64,000 bases of DNA from Mesorhizobium sp. BR1-1-16 (GCF_020165495.1 NZ_JAIUIE010000001.1:682001-746000), one strand, 5' to 3'. Shown: positions 46,034 through 55,495, counted from the stretch's first letter. The notes: a model not told the origin generated them from the sequence alone. A program made the numbers and translations.

Positions 46034-46756
46034 CCAACGCCGACAAAAGCTCCGCCCCGCGCAGAGCATACGCCTGCTCCGCGCTTCCAATAAGGTCACA
46101 AGTTTGGGGGAACTCCGAACGAGCCGTCCGTCTGGGCACAGCGCCCTTAACACTTCGGAAGCTATTCCGAGTCCCGCCGGAGCGTCAAGGAATAGTGGTG
46201 CCTGAAGCTTGGGGGGCTACATATCGTATTGCACCGCAGGGTGGCAGCGCCATCCGGTGCATAATGGGGATCATCGGCGGCAAGGTTCGCCGAAGCCGAG
46301 ACGGGACAAGGGCTTGCCGGACGCGCGGCGATGGGACGGGCTGTGGACGAGCGGTGAAGAACTTGGTCGTCGCGCTGTCATGTGTCAGATCGATGTCCAC
46401 AGTTTCGGCAAGAGCGACCCGATTGCCACACCGTCGGCCGTGGCTCGTGAGGACTGTGTCAGTGGCCAGCAGTGCGCGGCGCCGCGCCCGTTTCGGCAAC
46501 GCGATTGGAGGTGACCTGTATGCGACCTGCGCGCCGGCCGGCGCCTCGCGGCCTTTGCCGTCATCTGGCCAGCGGTCGCTCGTCGATTCGTTCCGCCAGC
46601 GTGATCAGATAGCCGTTACGCCAGAAGGAGAAGCTCGCGCCGAAATTGGTCACCAGCAACTCGGCCACCATCAGCGTCCAGCCAAACTGCGGCGTGCATT
46701 GCAGTGCGCGCCGGCGTCACGAGCCGGGCAGGGAAGCTTGAGGAAGCGGGAAGCTG
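46034..46756. other. Long intergenic region with no supported complete gene
   Basis: About 720 bp between the nrdJ promoter and NDUFA12. It contains a short coding-like tail on the minus strand (46561-46671), an 8-bp inverted repeat CTGTGGAC/GTCCACAG (46341-46348 and 46395-46402), and several weak hairpins. Open frames on either strand have no recognisable homology. It may be decayed coding sequence, since NDUFA12 would be expected to be followed by another gene. Confidence 0.55.
46561..46671 (-). pseudogene. Possible 3' remnant of a lost gene
   Basis: The frame reads FGWTLMVAELLVTNFG then ASFSFWRNGYLITLAERIDE and stops at 46561, a composition that looks like real protein. In frame upstream it is closed by a TGA about 50 bases before the first Met, with no ribosome-binding site. 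I do not recognise the family. It could equally be chance reading in GC-rich DNA. Confidence 0.3.
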
Positions 46757-47161
46757 CTACGGCGTCCAGGCGTCGTAGTCGCCGGTGACCCGTGGGCGAT
46801 GGTCAGCGCCGACGATCGAGCCCTTCGGCCGATACGCGTAGGGCGTTCCGGTCAGGTTCGGGATATGCGGCTTCTGCCACTCGCGCGGCTTATAGTCGGC
46901 AGAGGGGGGCGGGGTGTTGGTGCGGTGATGCATCCAGCCATGCCAGCCGGTCGGGATCTTCGAGGCCTCGGAATAGCCGTTATAGATCACCCAGCGCCGT
47001 TCCGGTGCCCCGCCAGCGGTACGGTCCTTGTCCGGGCAACGGTAATAGACATTGCCGAACTCATCGCTGCCGACGCGCTCGCCCTTGCGCCATGTAAAGA
47101 ACCGCGTGCCGATGGTCTGGCCGTTCCACCAGGTGAACATCTCGGTCAGAAACCAGCCCAT
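46757..47161 (-). CDS. NADH:ubiquinone oxidoreductase subunit NDUFA12
   Basis: A 134-residue accessory subunit of respiratory complex I, shared by mitochondria and alphaproteobacteria. GTRFFTWRKGERVGSDEFGN, YYRCP, RRWVIYNGYSEASKIP and WHGWMHHRTNTPP are diagnostic. The ATG at 47161 follows AAGGTG; a 36-residue upstream extension is unlikely. It stabilises the complex and is not catalytic. No nuo genes are adjacent. Confidence 0.94.
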   Translation of the reverse strand: MGWFLTEMFTWWNGQTIGTRFFTWRKGERVGSDEFGNVYYRCPDKDRTAGGAPERRWVIYNGYSEASKIPTGWHGWMHHRTNTPPPSADYKPREWQKPHIPNLTGTPYAYRPKGSIVGADHRPRVTGDYDAWTP

Positions 47162-47314
47162 ATCCGGCACCTTCTTCTCGCAAGGATTTCGACGACTTAT
47201 GCCGCCCCACGCCCTCCAAGTCAAAGGGCCGGGCGGCCGATCGGCCATCAGCCACGGCATTGCGCGCATCCGTCGCGCCGCCCTGCCGCACCGCGGCGAT
47301 ATATCCCGATAATA

Positions 47315-47346
47315 ATCGTTTACGATTTTATCGTGTGCGATATAAA
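47315..47346 (+). promoter_or_regulatory. ohr promoter with two tandem palindromes
   Basis: ATCG-TTTA-CGAT (47315-47326) and ATCG-TGTG-CGAT (47330-47341) are separated by TTT. A promoter TTTACG-N16-TATAAA (47319-47346) overlaps both. The layout suits a peroxide-sensing MarR/OhrR-type repressor; no ohrR gene lies in the window. Confidence 0.65.
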
Positions 47347-47389
47347 GCAGGGAGAGCGGATAGCCGCTCGATTCTTATTCGGAGTGCAG

Positions 47390-47824
47390 ATGATGAAGGT
47401 CCTCTACCAGACGGCAGCTACGGCGACGGGCGGCGGGCGCAGCGGGCGGACGCGCTCGGCGGACGGCGAGCTCGATTTCCAGCTCGTGGTCCCCAAGGAG
47501 CTTGGCGGACCGGGCGGGCCGGGCGCCAATCCGGAAAAGCTGTTCGCCGCTGGATATTCCGCCTGTTTCCTCGGCGCGCTGCAATTCGTCGCCGGCCAGC
47601 AGAAGGTGAAGCTCCCGGCCGAGACCACAGTCAGCGCCAAGGTCGGCATTGGCCCGCGCGATGATGGCACCGGCTTCAGCCTCGATGTCGCGCTGGACGT
47701 GTCGATCCCCGGCGTCGAGCAGGCGGTTGCAGAGGACCTCGTCGCACGCGCTCACGTCGTCTGCCCCTATTCCGAGGCAACGCGCGCCAATCTCGACGTC
47801 CGCCTGGCTGTCCTCGCCGGCTGA
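47390..47824 (+). CDS. ohr: Organic hydroperoxide resistance protein (Ohr/OsmC family)
   Basis: A 144-residue thiol peroxidase that reduces organic and lipid hydroperoxides. The reactive Cys59 is in GYSACFLGAL and the resolving Cys125 in HVVCPYSEATR; NPEKLFAAGYSA is the Ohr signature. GGAG precedes the ATG at 47390 (a second ATG follows at once). Upstream palindromes suggest control by an OhrR-like regulator. Confidence 0.94.
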   Translation: MMKVLYQTAATATGGGRSGRTRSADGELDFQLVVPKELGGPGGPGANPEKLFAAGYSACFLGALQFVAGQQKVKLPAETTVSAKVGIGPRDDGTGFSLDVALDVSIPGVEQAVAEDLVARAHVVCPYSEATRANLDVRLAVLAG

Positions 47825-47830
47825 ATAGAA

Positions 47831-47855
47831 AAGGGCCCGGCAATGCCGGGCCCTT
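47831..47855 (-). terminator. Hairpin between ohr and rne
   Basis: AAGGGCCCGGC and GCCGGGCCCTT form an 11-bp stem with a 3-base loop. On the minus strand the stem ends in TTTTCT, so it fits best as the rne terminator, 41 bases after its stop; on the plus strand it could also end ohr. Confidence 0.8.
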
Positions 47856-47896
47856 CATTGTCTTGGCTATGTCCGCCGGCATGCGGCGGGATGGGC

Positions 47897-50749
47897 TCAG
47901 CTGCGGCGGCGCCACCAGCCGACGCGCTTCGGCCGCGTGTCTTCTTCGGCGGTGTCCGAGACCGGATCGCTCGGCGCGTCCGGCGGCACGACCGATTCGT
48001 CGGGCTCCTGCGGGCCTTCGGCTTCCTCGATCGAGTCTTCGTCGATCACGCGGAGATCCGAGCTCTCGTCCTCAGGCTCGTCATCTTCGTCGTCGCCGAC
48101 TTCCGGCATGTCGAGCTCCGGCTCCTCGTCGATACCGTCGAGCAGCGGTGCCTCGTACTCCGCCATGTCGGCGATCGGAACGTCGCGTGCGATCAACCGC
48201 TCGCCGGCATCCTCGGGATCGATATCGCGGATGCCCTCGGGCTCGTCCTCGACGAAGCGTGTCGACTGCAATTCGCCCGTCTCGTCGAGCTCCAGCCGCG
48301 GCTGATCGTCTTCGAAGGATTGCGCTGCGTCCTCGGACGGCGTTTCCGAATTGGCATCGGCCTCGCCCTCGGCAGCAGCGCCCTCGCCATTCTCGCGCCG
48401 GCCACGACGGCCACCGCGACGGCCACGACGACGGCGGCGCTTGGCCTCGTTCTCGGCGTCGGTGCCTTCGCCTTCGGCTTCGCCAGCCTCGGCATCATTG
48501 TCGCCTTCAGTCGGCTCGGAGGCGGTAGAGGCAACGGCCTCCTCGCCCTCGTCGCCGTCCTCATGGTCGTCCTCGCCATCATGGGCGCCGTCGGCCTGGC
48601 CATCGCGGGGAGCGTCGCCGCTCCGCCGACGACGACGGCGCCGACGCTTGCGCCGACCACCGGCATCGTCCTGCGCACCCGTCGGCTTCTCGGTCTCGCC
48701 TTCGGATTCGGTCTCTTCGCTCTCGACCGGCTCCTCGATCTCGACCTCGTCATCGGGCTCGATCGAATCTGGCTGCACGATCGCGCGGGCATCGCGCACC
48801 GGCAGTTCGCGCGGGACGACAGGCTCGCCGCGCTCGACGGTGTAATGCGTCGCGGCCGTCACGGTGTCGTCGGCGAGCACCGTGATCGAAATGCCGAAGC
48901 TGCTTTCGATCTCGGCGAGATGGCCGCGCTTCTGATTGAGGATGTAGAGCGCAACCGCCGTGCGGGTGCGAATGATGAGGTCGTGCGTGGCGCCCTTGAT
49001 GAGCGTGTCTTCGATCGAACGGAGGACATGCAGCGCAACCGAGGCCGGCGCACGGACATGGCCAGTGCCATGGCAATGCGGGCAGACCTCCATAGAACTT
49101 TCGACGACACCGGTGCGGATGCGCTGGCGCGACATCTCCATGAGGCCGAAATGCGAGATCCGGCCGACCTGGATGCGCGCACGGTCGTTCTTCAACGCCG
49201 TCTTCAGCTTGTTCTCGACGGCGCGGTTGTTCCGCTTCTCCTCCATGTCGATGAAATCGATCACGATGAGACCGGCGAGATCACGCAGGCGAAGCTGGCG
49301 GGCGACCTCCTCGGCCGCCTCCAGATTGGTCTGGTAGGCGGTATCCTCGATATTGTGCTCGCGCGTCGATCGGCCCGAATTGACGTCGATGGCGACGAGC
49401 GCCTCGGTCTGGTTGATGACCAGATAGCCGCCCGACTTCAGCGTGACCTGCGGCGAGAACATCGCGTCGAGCTGCGTCTCGATGCCGTAGCGCGCGAAGA
49501 TCTGCTGGGTCTCGCGATAGGGCTGAACATTCTTGGCATGGCTCGGCATGAGCATGCGCATGAAGTCCTTCGCCTCGCGATAGCCATCGTCGCCGGCGAC
49601 GAGAACCTCGTCGATGTCCTTGTTGTAGAGATCGCGGATCGACCGCTTGATCAGACTGCCTTCCTCATAGACGAGGGTCGGCGCCGCCGATCGGAGCGTC
49701 AGCTCGCGCACATTCTCCCAAAGGCGCAGCAGATATTCGAAGTCGCGCTTGACCTCGGCCTTGGTGCGCGAGGCGCCGGCCGTGCGCAGGATGACGCCCA
49801 TGCCTTCCGGCACGTCGAGATCCTGGGCGACTTCCTTAAGGCGCTTGCGATCGGCCGTGTTGGTGATCTTGCGCGAGATGCCACCGCCACGCGCGGTGTT
49901 CGGCATCAGCACGGAATAGCGGCCGGCAAGCGACAAATAGGTCGTGAGAGCAGCGCCCTTGTTGCCGCGCTCTTCCTTGACGACCTGAACGAGCAGAACC
50001 TGGCGGCGCTTGATGACTTCCTGGATCTTGTACTGGCGGGCGCGGGCGCGCCGACGCTCCGGCAGTTCCTCGAGTGCATCCTCGGCGCCAACCGACTCGA
50101 CGGCGTCCTCGGGGTTCTCTTCTTCTTCGTCGTGGCCGATTTCCTCGACGCTGTGGTCGGATGCCGGCGCTTCGAGATGGGCGAAGCTGTCGCCGCCATT
50201 GTCCTCGGAAGAAGGCGCATCATTCTCGTCGGGCGACGCCTCGCCAGCAGGGGGCAGCGACGTCTCGCTCGCGGCTTCAGCCTCGGCGGTATGCTCATGG
50301 CCTTCGCCGGATGAACCTTCCGTCGCCGCATGTTCGCCGTCATGAGGCTCGGCGCCCTCGGTCGGTTCCGACGAAACGCTCTCGCTTCGCGCGCTGGCCG
50401 GACGGCCGCGCTGCTGGCGCCGGGACTGCTGGCGAGCGGCGCGCTCGTCGGCCTCGCGCTCTTCCTGCTCTTCCGCATCGATCAGCGCCTGACGATCGGC
50501 GACTGGGATCTGGTAATAGTCGGGATGAATTTCCGAGAAGGCGAGGAAGCCGTGGCGGTTGCCGCCATATTCGACGAAAGCTGCCTGAAGCGAGGGTTCG
50601 ACCCGCGTTACCTTGGCGAGATAGATATTGCCGCGTAGCTGCTTGCGCGATGCGGATTCGAAGTCGAACTCTTCGACCCGGCTGCCGCGAACCACCACGA
50701 CCCGGGTCTCCTCCGGGTGGGTGGCATCGATGAGCATCTTGTTGGCCAT
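47897..50749 (-). CDS. rne: Ribonuclease E/G (RNase E)
   Basis: A 950-residue endoribonuclease central to mRNA decay and rRNA processing. An S1 RNA-binding domain (about residues 36-270) is split by a 145-residue acidic insertion (91-235) typical of alphaproteobacteria. The DNase I-like catalytic part carries VAIDVNSGRS and LIVIDFIDMEEKRN with the metal-binding aspartates, and CPHCHGTG is the zinc link. The C-terminal tail has arginine-rich blocks (KRRRRRRRRR and KRRRRRGRRGGRRGRR) between acidic stretches, which in relatives bind RNA or degradosome partners. It is divergent from amiC across a 718-bp leader region. Confidence 0.95.
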   Translation of the reverse strand: MANKMLIDATHPEETRVVVVRGSRVEEFDFESASRKQLRGNIYLAKVTRVEPSLQAAFVEYGGNRHGFLAFSEIHPDYYQIPVADRQALIDAEEQEEREADERAARQQSRRQQRGRPASARSESVSSEPTEGAEPHDGEHAATEGSSGEGHEHTAEAEAASETSLPPAGEASPDENDAPSSEDNGGDSFAHLEAPASDHSVEEIGHDEEEENPEDAVESVGAEDALEELPERRRARARQYKIQEVIKRRQVLLVQVVKEERGNKGAALTTYLSLAGRYSVLMPNTARGGGISRKITNTADRKRLKEVAQDLDVPEGMGVILRTAGASRTKAEVKRDFEYLLRLWENVRELTLRSAAPTLVYEEGSLIKRSIRDLYNKDIDEVLVAGDDGYREAKDFMRMLMPSHAKNVQPYRETQQIFARYGIETQLDAMFSPQVTLKSGGYLVINQTEALVAIDVNSGRSTREHNIEDTAYQTNLEAAEEVARQLRLRDLAGLIVIDFIDMEEKRNNRAVENKLKTALKNDRARIQVGRISHFGLMEMSRQRIRTGVVESSMEVCPHCHGTGHVRAPASVALHVLRSIEDTLIKGATHDLIIRTRTAVALYILNQKRGHLAEIESSFGISITVLADDTVTAATHYTVERGEPVVPRELPVRDARAIVQPDSIEPDDEVEIEEPVESEETESEGETEKPTGAQDDAGGRRKRRRRRRRRSGDAPRDGQADGAHDGEDDHEDGDEGEEAVASTASEPTEGDNDAEAGEAEGEGTDAENEAKRRRRRGRRGGRRGRRENGEGAAAEGEADANSETPSEDAAQSFEDDQPRLELDETGELQSTRFVEDEPEGIRDIDPEDAGERLIARDVPIADMAEYEAPLLDGIDEEPELDMPEVGDDEDDEPEDESSDLRVIDEDSIEEAEGPQEPDESVVPPDAPSDPVSDTAEEDTRPKRVGWWRRRS

Positions 50750-51467
50750 GGCGGAATGTCTCCGTGGCTCCGACGCTCCACGCTGCGGCCGGCGCGTTGC
50801 GCCGATGCCGCGCGTGCCGCGCGAGAGCCATCATTGGGGATGAAAATGATTGCGCCGCCCGGGGCCGCACCCGATGACGCTGCCGCGCCGGCAATGGCCG
50901 GTTCGAGGGCAGCGGAACGGGGAAGATGCGGCAAAGACATGGGTACGCGCTTCGAGCCTGTTCATTCTGGCGGCGCGGAAGCCGTGCCGCCGAGGTTGGG
51001 CCGCAGGCACGGATCGTCCTGAAGCCGCAAGTTGCAGGCCACTCTGGCGCTAAAGGTCACGGGTTCGACCATGCGCGGCGAGGATGCCTGTCCCATCCAA
51101 CGACCGAGCACCGAACTGATCGCGGAACGCTCAGCCGGCTACCTGGCTCACTGTGCCGGTTTGCCTCGATCGTCCCATCGCATCATGCCGGAGTGCCGCT
51201 CTAGGCGACCGTCCGGGCGGAGGATGAATTCCGTATTCCCCTTGTATGGAAGACGGCGAGTCTGTGCAAGACTCTTGACCGCATCGCGGCACCGGGCTCC
51301 GCAGTGCATAATAGCTAGGCAAGGTTGATGCGCGGTCCGGCTTTCCCGGCAAGGGAAGGGCCGAGGCGGGCGCGACATCAAAGACTTAATGCGCGGTTAA
51401 CCAATCCGGCCTAATCGTCTACAGACGGTAAAGATGGGGCAGGGCAGGTGACGATCGAACGAGTGGC
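50750..51467. other. 718-bp divergent region between rne and amiC
   Basis: I see no supported gene on either strand. RNase E genes often have long, structured, autoregulatory 5' leaders, and this length would allow one, but I recognise no known leader motif. A CtrA-type box lies near the amiC end. A perfect inverted element was not found. Confidence 0.55.
51386..51402 (+). promoter_or_regulatory. CtrA-type box upstream of amiC
   Basis: TTAA-TGCGCGG-TTAACC matches the CtrA consensus TTAA-N7-TTAA(C) fully. It lies 66-82 bp before the amiC ATG. CtrA is the master cell-cycle regulator of alphaproteobacteria. Confidence 0.7.
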
Positions 51468-52760
51468 ATGCTGCTGAAACTGACAACTTTTCCGAGCCGG
51501 TGCGTCGCGCCGCTTCTGCGCGCTGTGACGCTTCTGCTGTTGATTACCGGCGGCCTTCCAGGCCCGGCCGCGGCGGCTGACGCTGGCGATCAGGCTGCAC
51601 CAAACTCCTCCCTTGTCGCACGCGATGCCAAGGTCGTCGGCGACGGCGCGCGCACGCGTTTCGTCATGGACCTGACGGACACGACGACGTTCACGGTCTT
51701 TCCGCTCGACGAGCCGGACCGGGTCGTCATCGACCTGCCCGATGTCGGCTTTGCCCTGCCGGAGGGGACCGGGCATGACGGCAAGGGTCTCGTCACGGCC
51801 TTCCGCTTCGGCCAGATCTCAGCCGGCAAGTCGCGTATCGTGCTCGATGTGAATGGGCCGGTCGCGGTCGACAAGTCCTTCGTACTGCCGCCCGCCGACG
51901 GCCAACCGGCGAAGCTGGTGGTCGATCTCGTGCCGACGAGCCGCCAGAGCTTTGCTTCTGCCGTGCGCCTCTATCGCGATAAGGAGCAGCAGGCGGCGGC
52001 TGCCAGCGCTCCGCAGGCGCCCCCGCCCTCCGATGGACGGCTGCGCGTCGTCATCGATCCCGGGCATGGCGGCATCGATTCGGGCGCCATCGGGAAGTCA
52101 GGGACGCTTGAGAAGAATGTCGTTCTCGCTTTCGCGAAGATCGTCGCCAAGAAGCTGGAAGCGAGCGGCCGCTATCAGGTTCTGATGACGCGGTCCGATG
52201 ACAGCTTCATTTCGCTCGGCGGGCGCGTCGCCTTTGCGCGCAGCCATCACGCAGATCTTTTCGTCTCGATCCACGCCGATTCTTTCTGGGGCGATGATGT
52301 AAGGGGAGCGACGATCTACACCCTCTCCGATCGCGCCTCCGACAAGATGGCGGCCCAGATCGCCGAATCGGAAAACAAGTCCGACATTCTCGCCGGTGTC
52401 GCCGTCACCGAGGATACGAGCGAGGTCTCCGATATCCTCATCGATCTGGCGCGGCGTGAGACCAAGAACTTCGCGGTCGTCTTTGCGCGCAACATGATCA
52501 AGGAATTGAAGCCGAGTGTGAGGCTGTTCAAGCATGCGCACCAGCAGGCGGGCTTCATGGTGCTGAAGGCGCCTGATGTGCCGTCGGCCCTTGTGGAGCT
52601 GGGCTATCTCTCCAATCAGGAGGACGAGAAGCTGCTGACGTCTGATGCCTGGTGCGACAGGACGGCCGATGCGATGACGCGTGCTGTCGACAACTATTTC
52701 CGCCTGCGCGTCGCTCAGACGACCACCGGCTCGATCGATCCAGCGACGGTCGAGCAGTGA
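51468..52760 (+). CDS. amiC: N-acetylmuramoyl-L-alanine amidase (AMIN + Amidase_3)
   Basis: A 430-residue periplasmic zinc amidase that splits the septal peptidoglycan amide bond for cell separation. A signal peptide ends near AAAADA (residue 37), an AMIN targeting domain spans about 48-160, and Amidase_3 spans 190-405 with VVIDPGHGGIDSGAIG, EKNVVLAFAK, VSIHADSF and ALVELGYLSN, covering zinc ligands and the catalytic glutamate. Such amidases are usually activated by LytM proteins; two M23 proteins are encoded 9 kb away. PBP1A follows 311 bp later. Confidence 0.95.
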   Translation: MLLKLTTFPSRCVAPLLRAVTLLLLITGGLPGPAAAADAGDQAAPNSSLVARDAKVVGDGARTRFVMDLTDTTTFTVFPLDEPDRVVIDLPDVGFALPEGTGHDGKGLVTAFRFGQISAGKSRIVLDVNGPVAVDKSFVLPPADGQPAKLVVDLVPTSRQSFASAVRLYRDKEQQAAAASAPQAPPPSDGRLRVVIDPGHGGIDSGAIGKSGTLEKNVVLAFAKIVAKKLEASGRYQVLMTRSDDSFISLGGRVAFARSHHADLFVSIHADSFWGDDVRGATIYTLSDRASDKMAAQIAESENKSDILAGVAVTEDTSEVSDILIDLARRETKNFAVVFARNMIKELKPSVRLFKHAHQQAGFMVLKAPDVPSALVELGYLSNQEDEKLLTSDAWCDRTADAMTRAVDNYFRLRVAQTTTGSIDPATVEQ

Positions 52761-53071
52761 TGGGCTGTTGCGGGAACACAACGGCGACGCTCGGCACGTG
52801 TCGTTGCCGTGCCGGCGCCCCACAATCTCCACAAATCAACTGGAAGAACGCTTCACGAGGGTCTATCGAAACCGCGTCCGACACTTTGGACGTGGACGCG
52901 GGGCAGGGCAGCGATGCCGAAGCCGCGGGATCCGGGCCGGCGGGCTTTCTGATGAAGCGACAGTTCGCGGAGCGGCAGCTTCCGGGCGACAGAATGGGTT
53001 TCTGACCGGGGCGCGCCCATCGGCTCAGCAGAAATGCCGATGAAGGCGAGCCAACGGAGATCGCAAACAAC
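52761..53071. other. Intergenic region before the PBP1A gene
   Basis: 311 bp with no gene I can support. A plus-strand frame through it lacks homology and a ribosome-binding site. A GGAG element lies at its end, in front of the PBP1A start. Confidence 0.6.
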
Positions 53072-55495
53072 ATGTTTCTGCGACTGATCGGCTATTTATT
53101 CGGGATTGGCGCTGTGTTCTTCTTGGTGGTTGCAGCAGGCGTGGCCTGGTATGTCTCGGGCCTGACGGGCGGACTTCCATCCGTGGAGGTGCTCGCGAAA
53201 TACGAGCCGCCGGTGATGACGCGTATCCACGCGGCAGACGGCCAGCTCGTGCAGGAATATGCTCATGAGCGACGCCTCTATTTGCCGATCCAGGCGATTC
53301 CGGATCGCGTGAAGGCTGCCTTCATCTCGGCGGAAGACAAGAATTTCTACCAGCATTCGGGTCTCGATTATGTCGGGATCATGCGTGCCGGCCTGCAGAA
53401 CGTCGCCGCGCTCTCCTCGAACGGCCGCATGATCGGCGCGTCGACCATTACGCAGCAGGTCGCCAAGAACTTCCTTCTGACCAACGAGCGCACGATCGAT
53501 CGCAAGATCAAGGAAGCGATCCTGTCGCTGCGCATCGAGCAGGCCAATTCCAAGGACAAGATTCTCGAGCTCTATCTGAACGAGATCTTCCTGGGCCTTG
53601 GTTCGTATGGTGTCGCTGCCGCCTCGCTCAGCTATTTCGACAAGTCGGTGCATGAGCTGACGCTGGCTGAAGCCGCCTATCTCGCCGCGCTGCCCAAGGG
53701 TCCGAACAACTACAATCCCTTCCGCTATCCCGAGCGCGCGATCGAGCGTCGCAACTGGGTCATCGACCGCATGGTCGAGAACGGCTATGCGACGGCCGAC
53801 GAGGGCGAGGCCGCCAAGGCCCAGCCGCTCGGCGTCAAGACGCGCATCGCCAGCCCGCATATCTTCGCAGCCGATTATTACGTCGAGGAAGTGCGTCGCC
53901 AGTTGCTGCAGATCTATGGCGAGAAGGCGCTTTATGACGGCGGTCTGTCAGTCCGCACGTCGCTTGATCCGGCCTTGCAGGTCATGGCGCGGCAATCCCT
54001 CATGAACGGCCTCATCGCCTTCGACGAGGATCGTGGCTGGCGCGGCCCGGTGAAGAACCTGCCGCTCGGCGACGATTGGGGCACGGCCATCGGCTCGGTC
54101 ACGGCGCTCTCCGACGTCTACGAGTGGCGCCTTGCCATCGTCACCGCCGTCAATAAGACCGAAGCCGAGATTGGCCTGCAGCCGGGACGCGGCGATACGG
54201 GCAAGCTGCTCGCCGAGCGCGAGACCGGCGTCATCCCGGCTGATGAGATGAAATGGGCGTTGCGCGGCAAGCGCTCGGTCGACAGCGTTCTGAAGGTCGG
54301 CGACGTCATCTATGTCGAGGCTGCCGATGGCAAGCCGGGCGCGTATCGCCTGCACCAGGTGCCCGAGATCGAGGGCGCCATGGTGGTGATGGACCCCCAC
54401 ACCGGCCGCGTGCTGGCGATGGACGGCGGCTTCTCCTATGCCGAGAGCGAGTTCAACCGCGCGACGCAGGCGCTGCGCCAACCGGGGTCCTCGTTCAAGC
54501 CCTTCGTCTATGCCGCCGCGCTCGACAATGGCTACACGCCGTCCTCGGTTGTGCTCGACGCGCCGATCGAGATCGATCCGGGCTTCGGTCAGCCGATGTG
54601 GCGGCCGGAAAACTACGCGCAGAAATTCTACGGTCCCTCGACGCTGCGCACCGGTATCGAGCAATCGCGAAACGTCATGACTGTCCGCCTTGCGCAGGAC
54701 ATGGGCATGCCGCTGGTCGCCGAATACGCCAAGCGTTTCGGTGTCTATGACAATCTCGGGCCCTATCTGCCGAATGCGCTCGGCGCCACCGAAACCACCG
54801 TGATGCGGATGGTCGCGGGCTATTCCGTGTTCGCCAATGGCGGCCGGCAGGTCAAGCCGACACTGATCGACCGCATTCAGGATCGCTTCGGCAAGACGAT
54901 CTTCAAGCATGAAGAGCGGGTGTGCGATGGCTGCGATGCCGATAGCTGGCACAATCAGGACGAGCCCGTCGTCACCGACAATCGCGAGCAGGTGCTCGAT
55001 CCGATGACGGCCTACCAGATCACGTCGATGCTGGAAGGCGTGGTCCAGCGGGGCACGGCAACGGTGGTCAAGCAGGTCGGCAAGCCGATCGCCGGCAAGA
55101 CCGGTACCTCGAACGACTATAAGGACGCCTGGTTCATCGGCTATTCGCCCGATCTCGTCGTTGGCGTTTTCATCGGCTACGACAATCCGCGCCCGATGGG
55201 CCGGGGCATGACCGGTGGTGAAGTTGCCGCACCGATCGCGACCGAGTTCTTCAAGCTCGCCCTTGCCGACAAGCCGGCCATTCCCTTCCGCATGCCGGAG
55301 GGCCTGACGCTCGTTTCGATCGATCGCCGGACGGGCATGCGTGCGCCGCCTGACGCGCCGGGCACGATCATGGAAGCGTTCAAGCCGGGCACGGGTCCAG
55401 CCGATACCTATTCGGTCATCGGCTCCTCGGATGGTGGCACGGTTTCGAGCGAGTCCGACCGCGCCATCATGTCCGGTACGGGTGGCCTCTACTAA
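53072..55495 (+). CDS. mrcA: Penicillin-binding protein 1A (transglycosylase/transpeptidase)
   Basis: An 807-residue bifunctional peptidoglycan synthase anchored by one N-terminal helix. The GT51 glycosyltransferase domain carries SAEDKNFYQHSGLD (catalytic Glu88), TITQQVAKN and NEIFLG. An inserted OB-like segment precedes the transpeptidase with SxxK at S473-SF-K476, SRN in EQSRNVMTV, and KTGTS at 676. GGAG precedes the ATG. The gene order amiC-mrcA-prfB is the common alphaproteobacterial one, here with EamA, mgtE and DUF4893 genes inserted before prfB. Confidence 0.96.
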   Translation: MFLRLIGYLFGIGAVFFLVVAAGVAWYVSGLTGGLPSVEVLAKYEPPVMTRIHAADGQLVQEYAHERRLYLPIQAIPDRVKAAFISAEDKNFYQHSGLDYVGIMRAGLQNVAALSSNGRMIGASTITQQVAKNFLLTNERTIDRKIKEAILSLRIEQANSKDKILELYLNEIFLGLGSYGVAAASLSYFDKSVHELTLAEAAYLAALPKGPNNYNPFRYPERAIERRNWVIDRMVENGYATADEGEAAKAQPLGVKTRIASPHIFAADYYVEEVRRQLLQIYGEKALYDGGLSVRTSLDPALQVMARQSLMNGLIAFDEDRGWRGPVKNLPLGDDWGTAIGSVTALSDVYEWRLAIVTAVNKTEAEIGLQPGRGDTGKLLAERETGVIPADEMKWALRGKRSVDSVLKVGDVIYVEAADGKPGAYRLHQVPEIEGAMVVMDPHTGRVLAMDGGFSYAESEFNRATQALRQPGSSFKPFVYAAALDNGYTPSSVVLDAPIEIDPGFGQPMWRPENYAQKFYGPSTLRTGIEQSRNVMTVRLAQDMGMPLVAEYAKRFGVYDNLGPYLPNALGATETTVMRMVAGYSVFANGGRQVKPTLIDRIQDRFGKTIFKHEERVCDGCDADSWHNQDEPVVTDNREQVLDPMTAYQITSMLEGVVQRGTATVVKQVGKPIAGKTGTSNDYKDAWFIGYSPDLVVGVFIGYDNPRPMGRGMTGGEVAAPIATEFFKLALADKPAIPFRMPEGLTLVSIDRRTGMRAPPDAPGTIMEAFKPGTGPADTYSVIGSSDGGTVSSESDRAIMSGTGGLY

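Noticed and set aside
46341-46402. CTGTGGAC/GTCCACAG inverted repeat as a replication origin element
   Set aside because: Only one pair is present, no DnaA-box cluster or AT-rich region follows, and neighbouring genes are not origin-linked.
46520-46612. 30-codon frame with a near-perfect GGAGGTGA ribosome-binding site
   Set aside because: The product is Arg/Ala/Pro-rich with no recognisable feature, lies antisense to the possible remnant, and looks like chance in GC-rich DNA.
47843-50314. 823-codon open frame on the plus strand
   Set aside because: It is a mirror frame of rne, whose acidic and arginine-rich repeats keep the opposite strand open.
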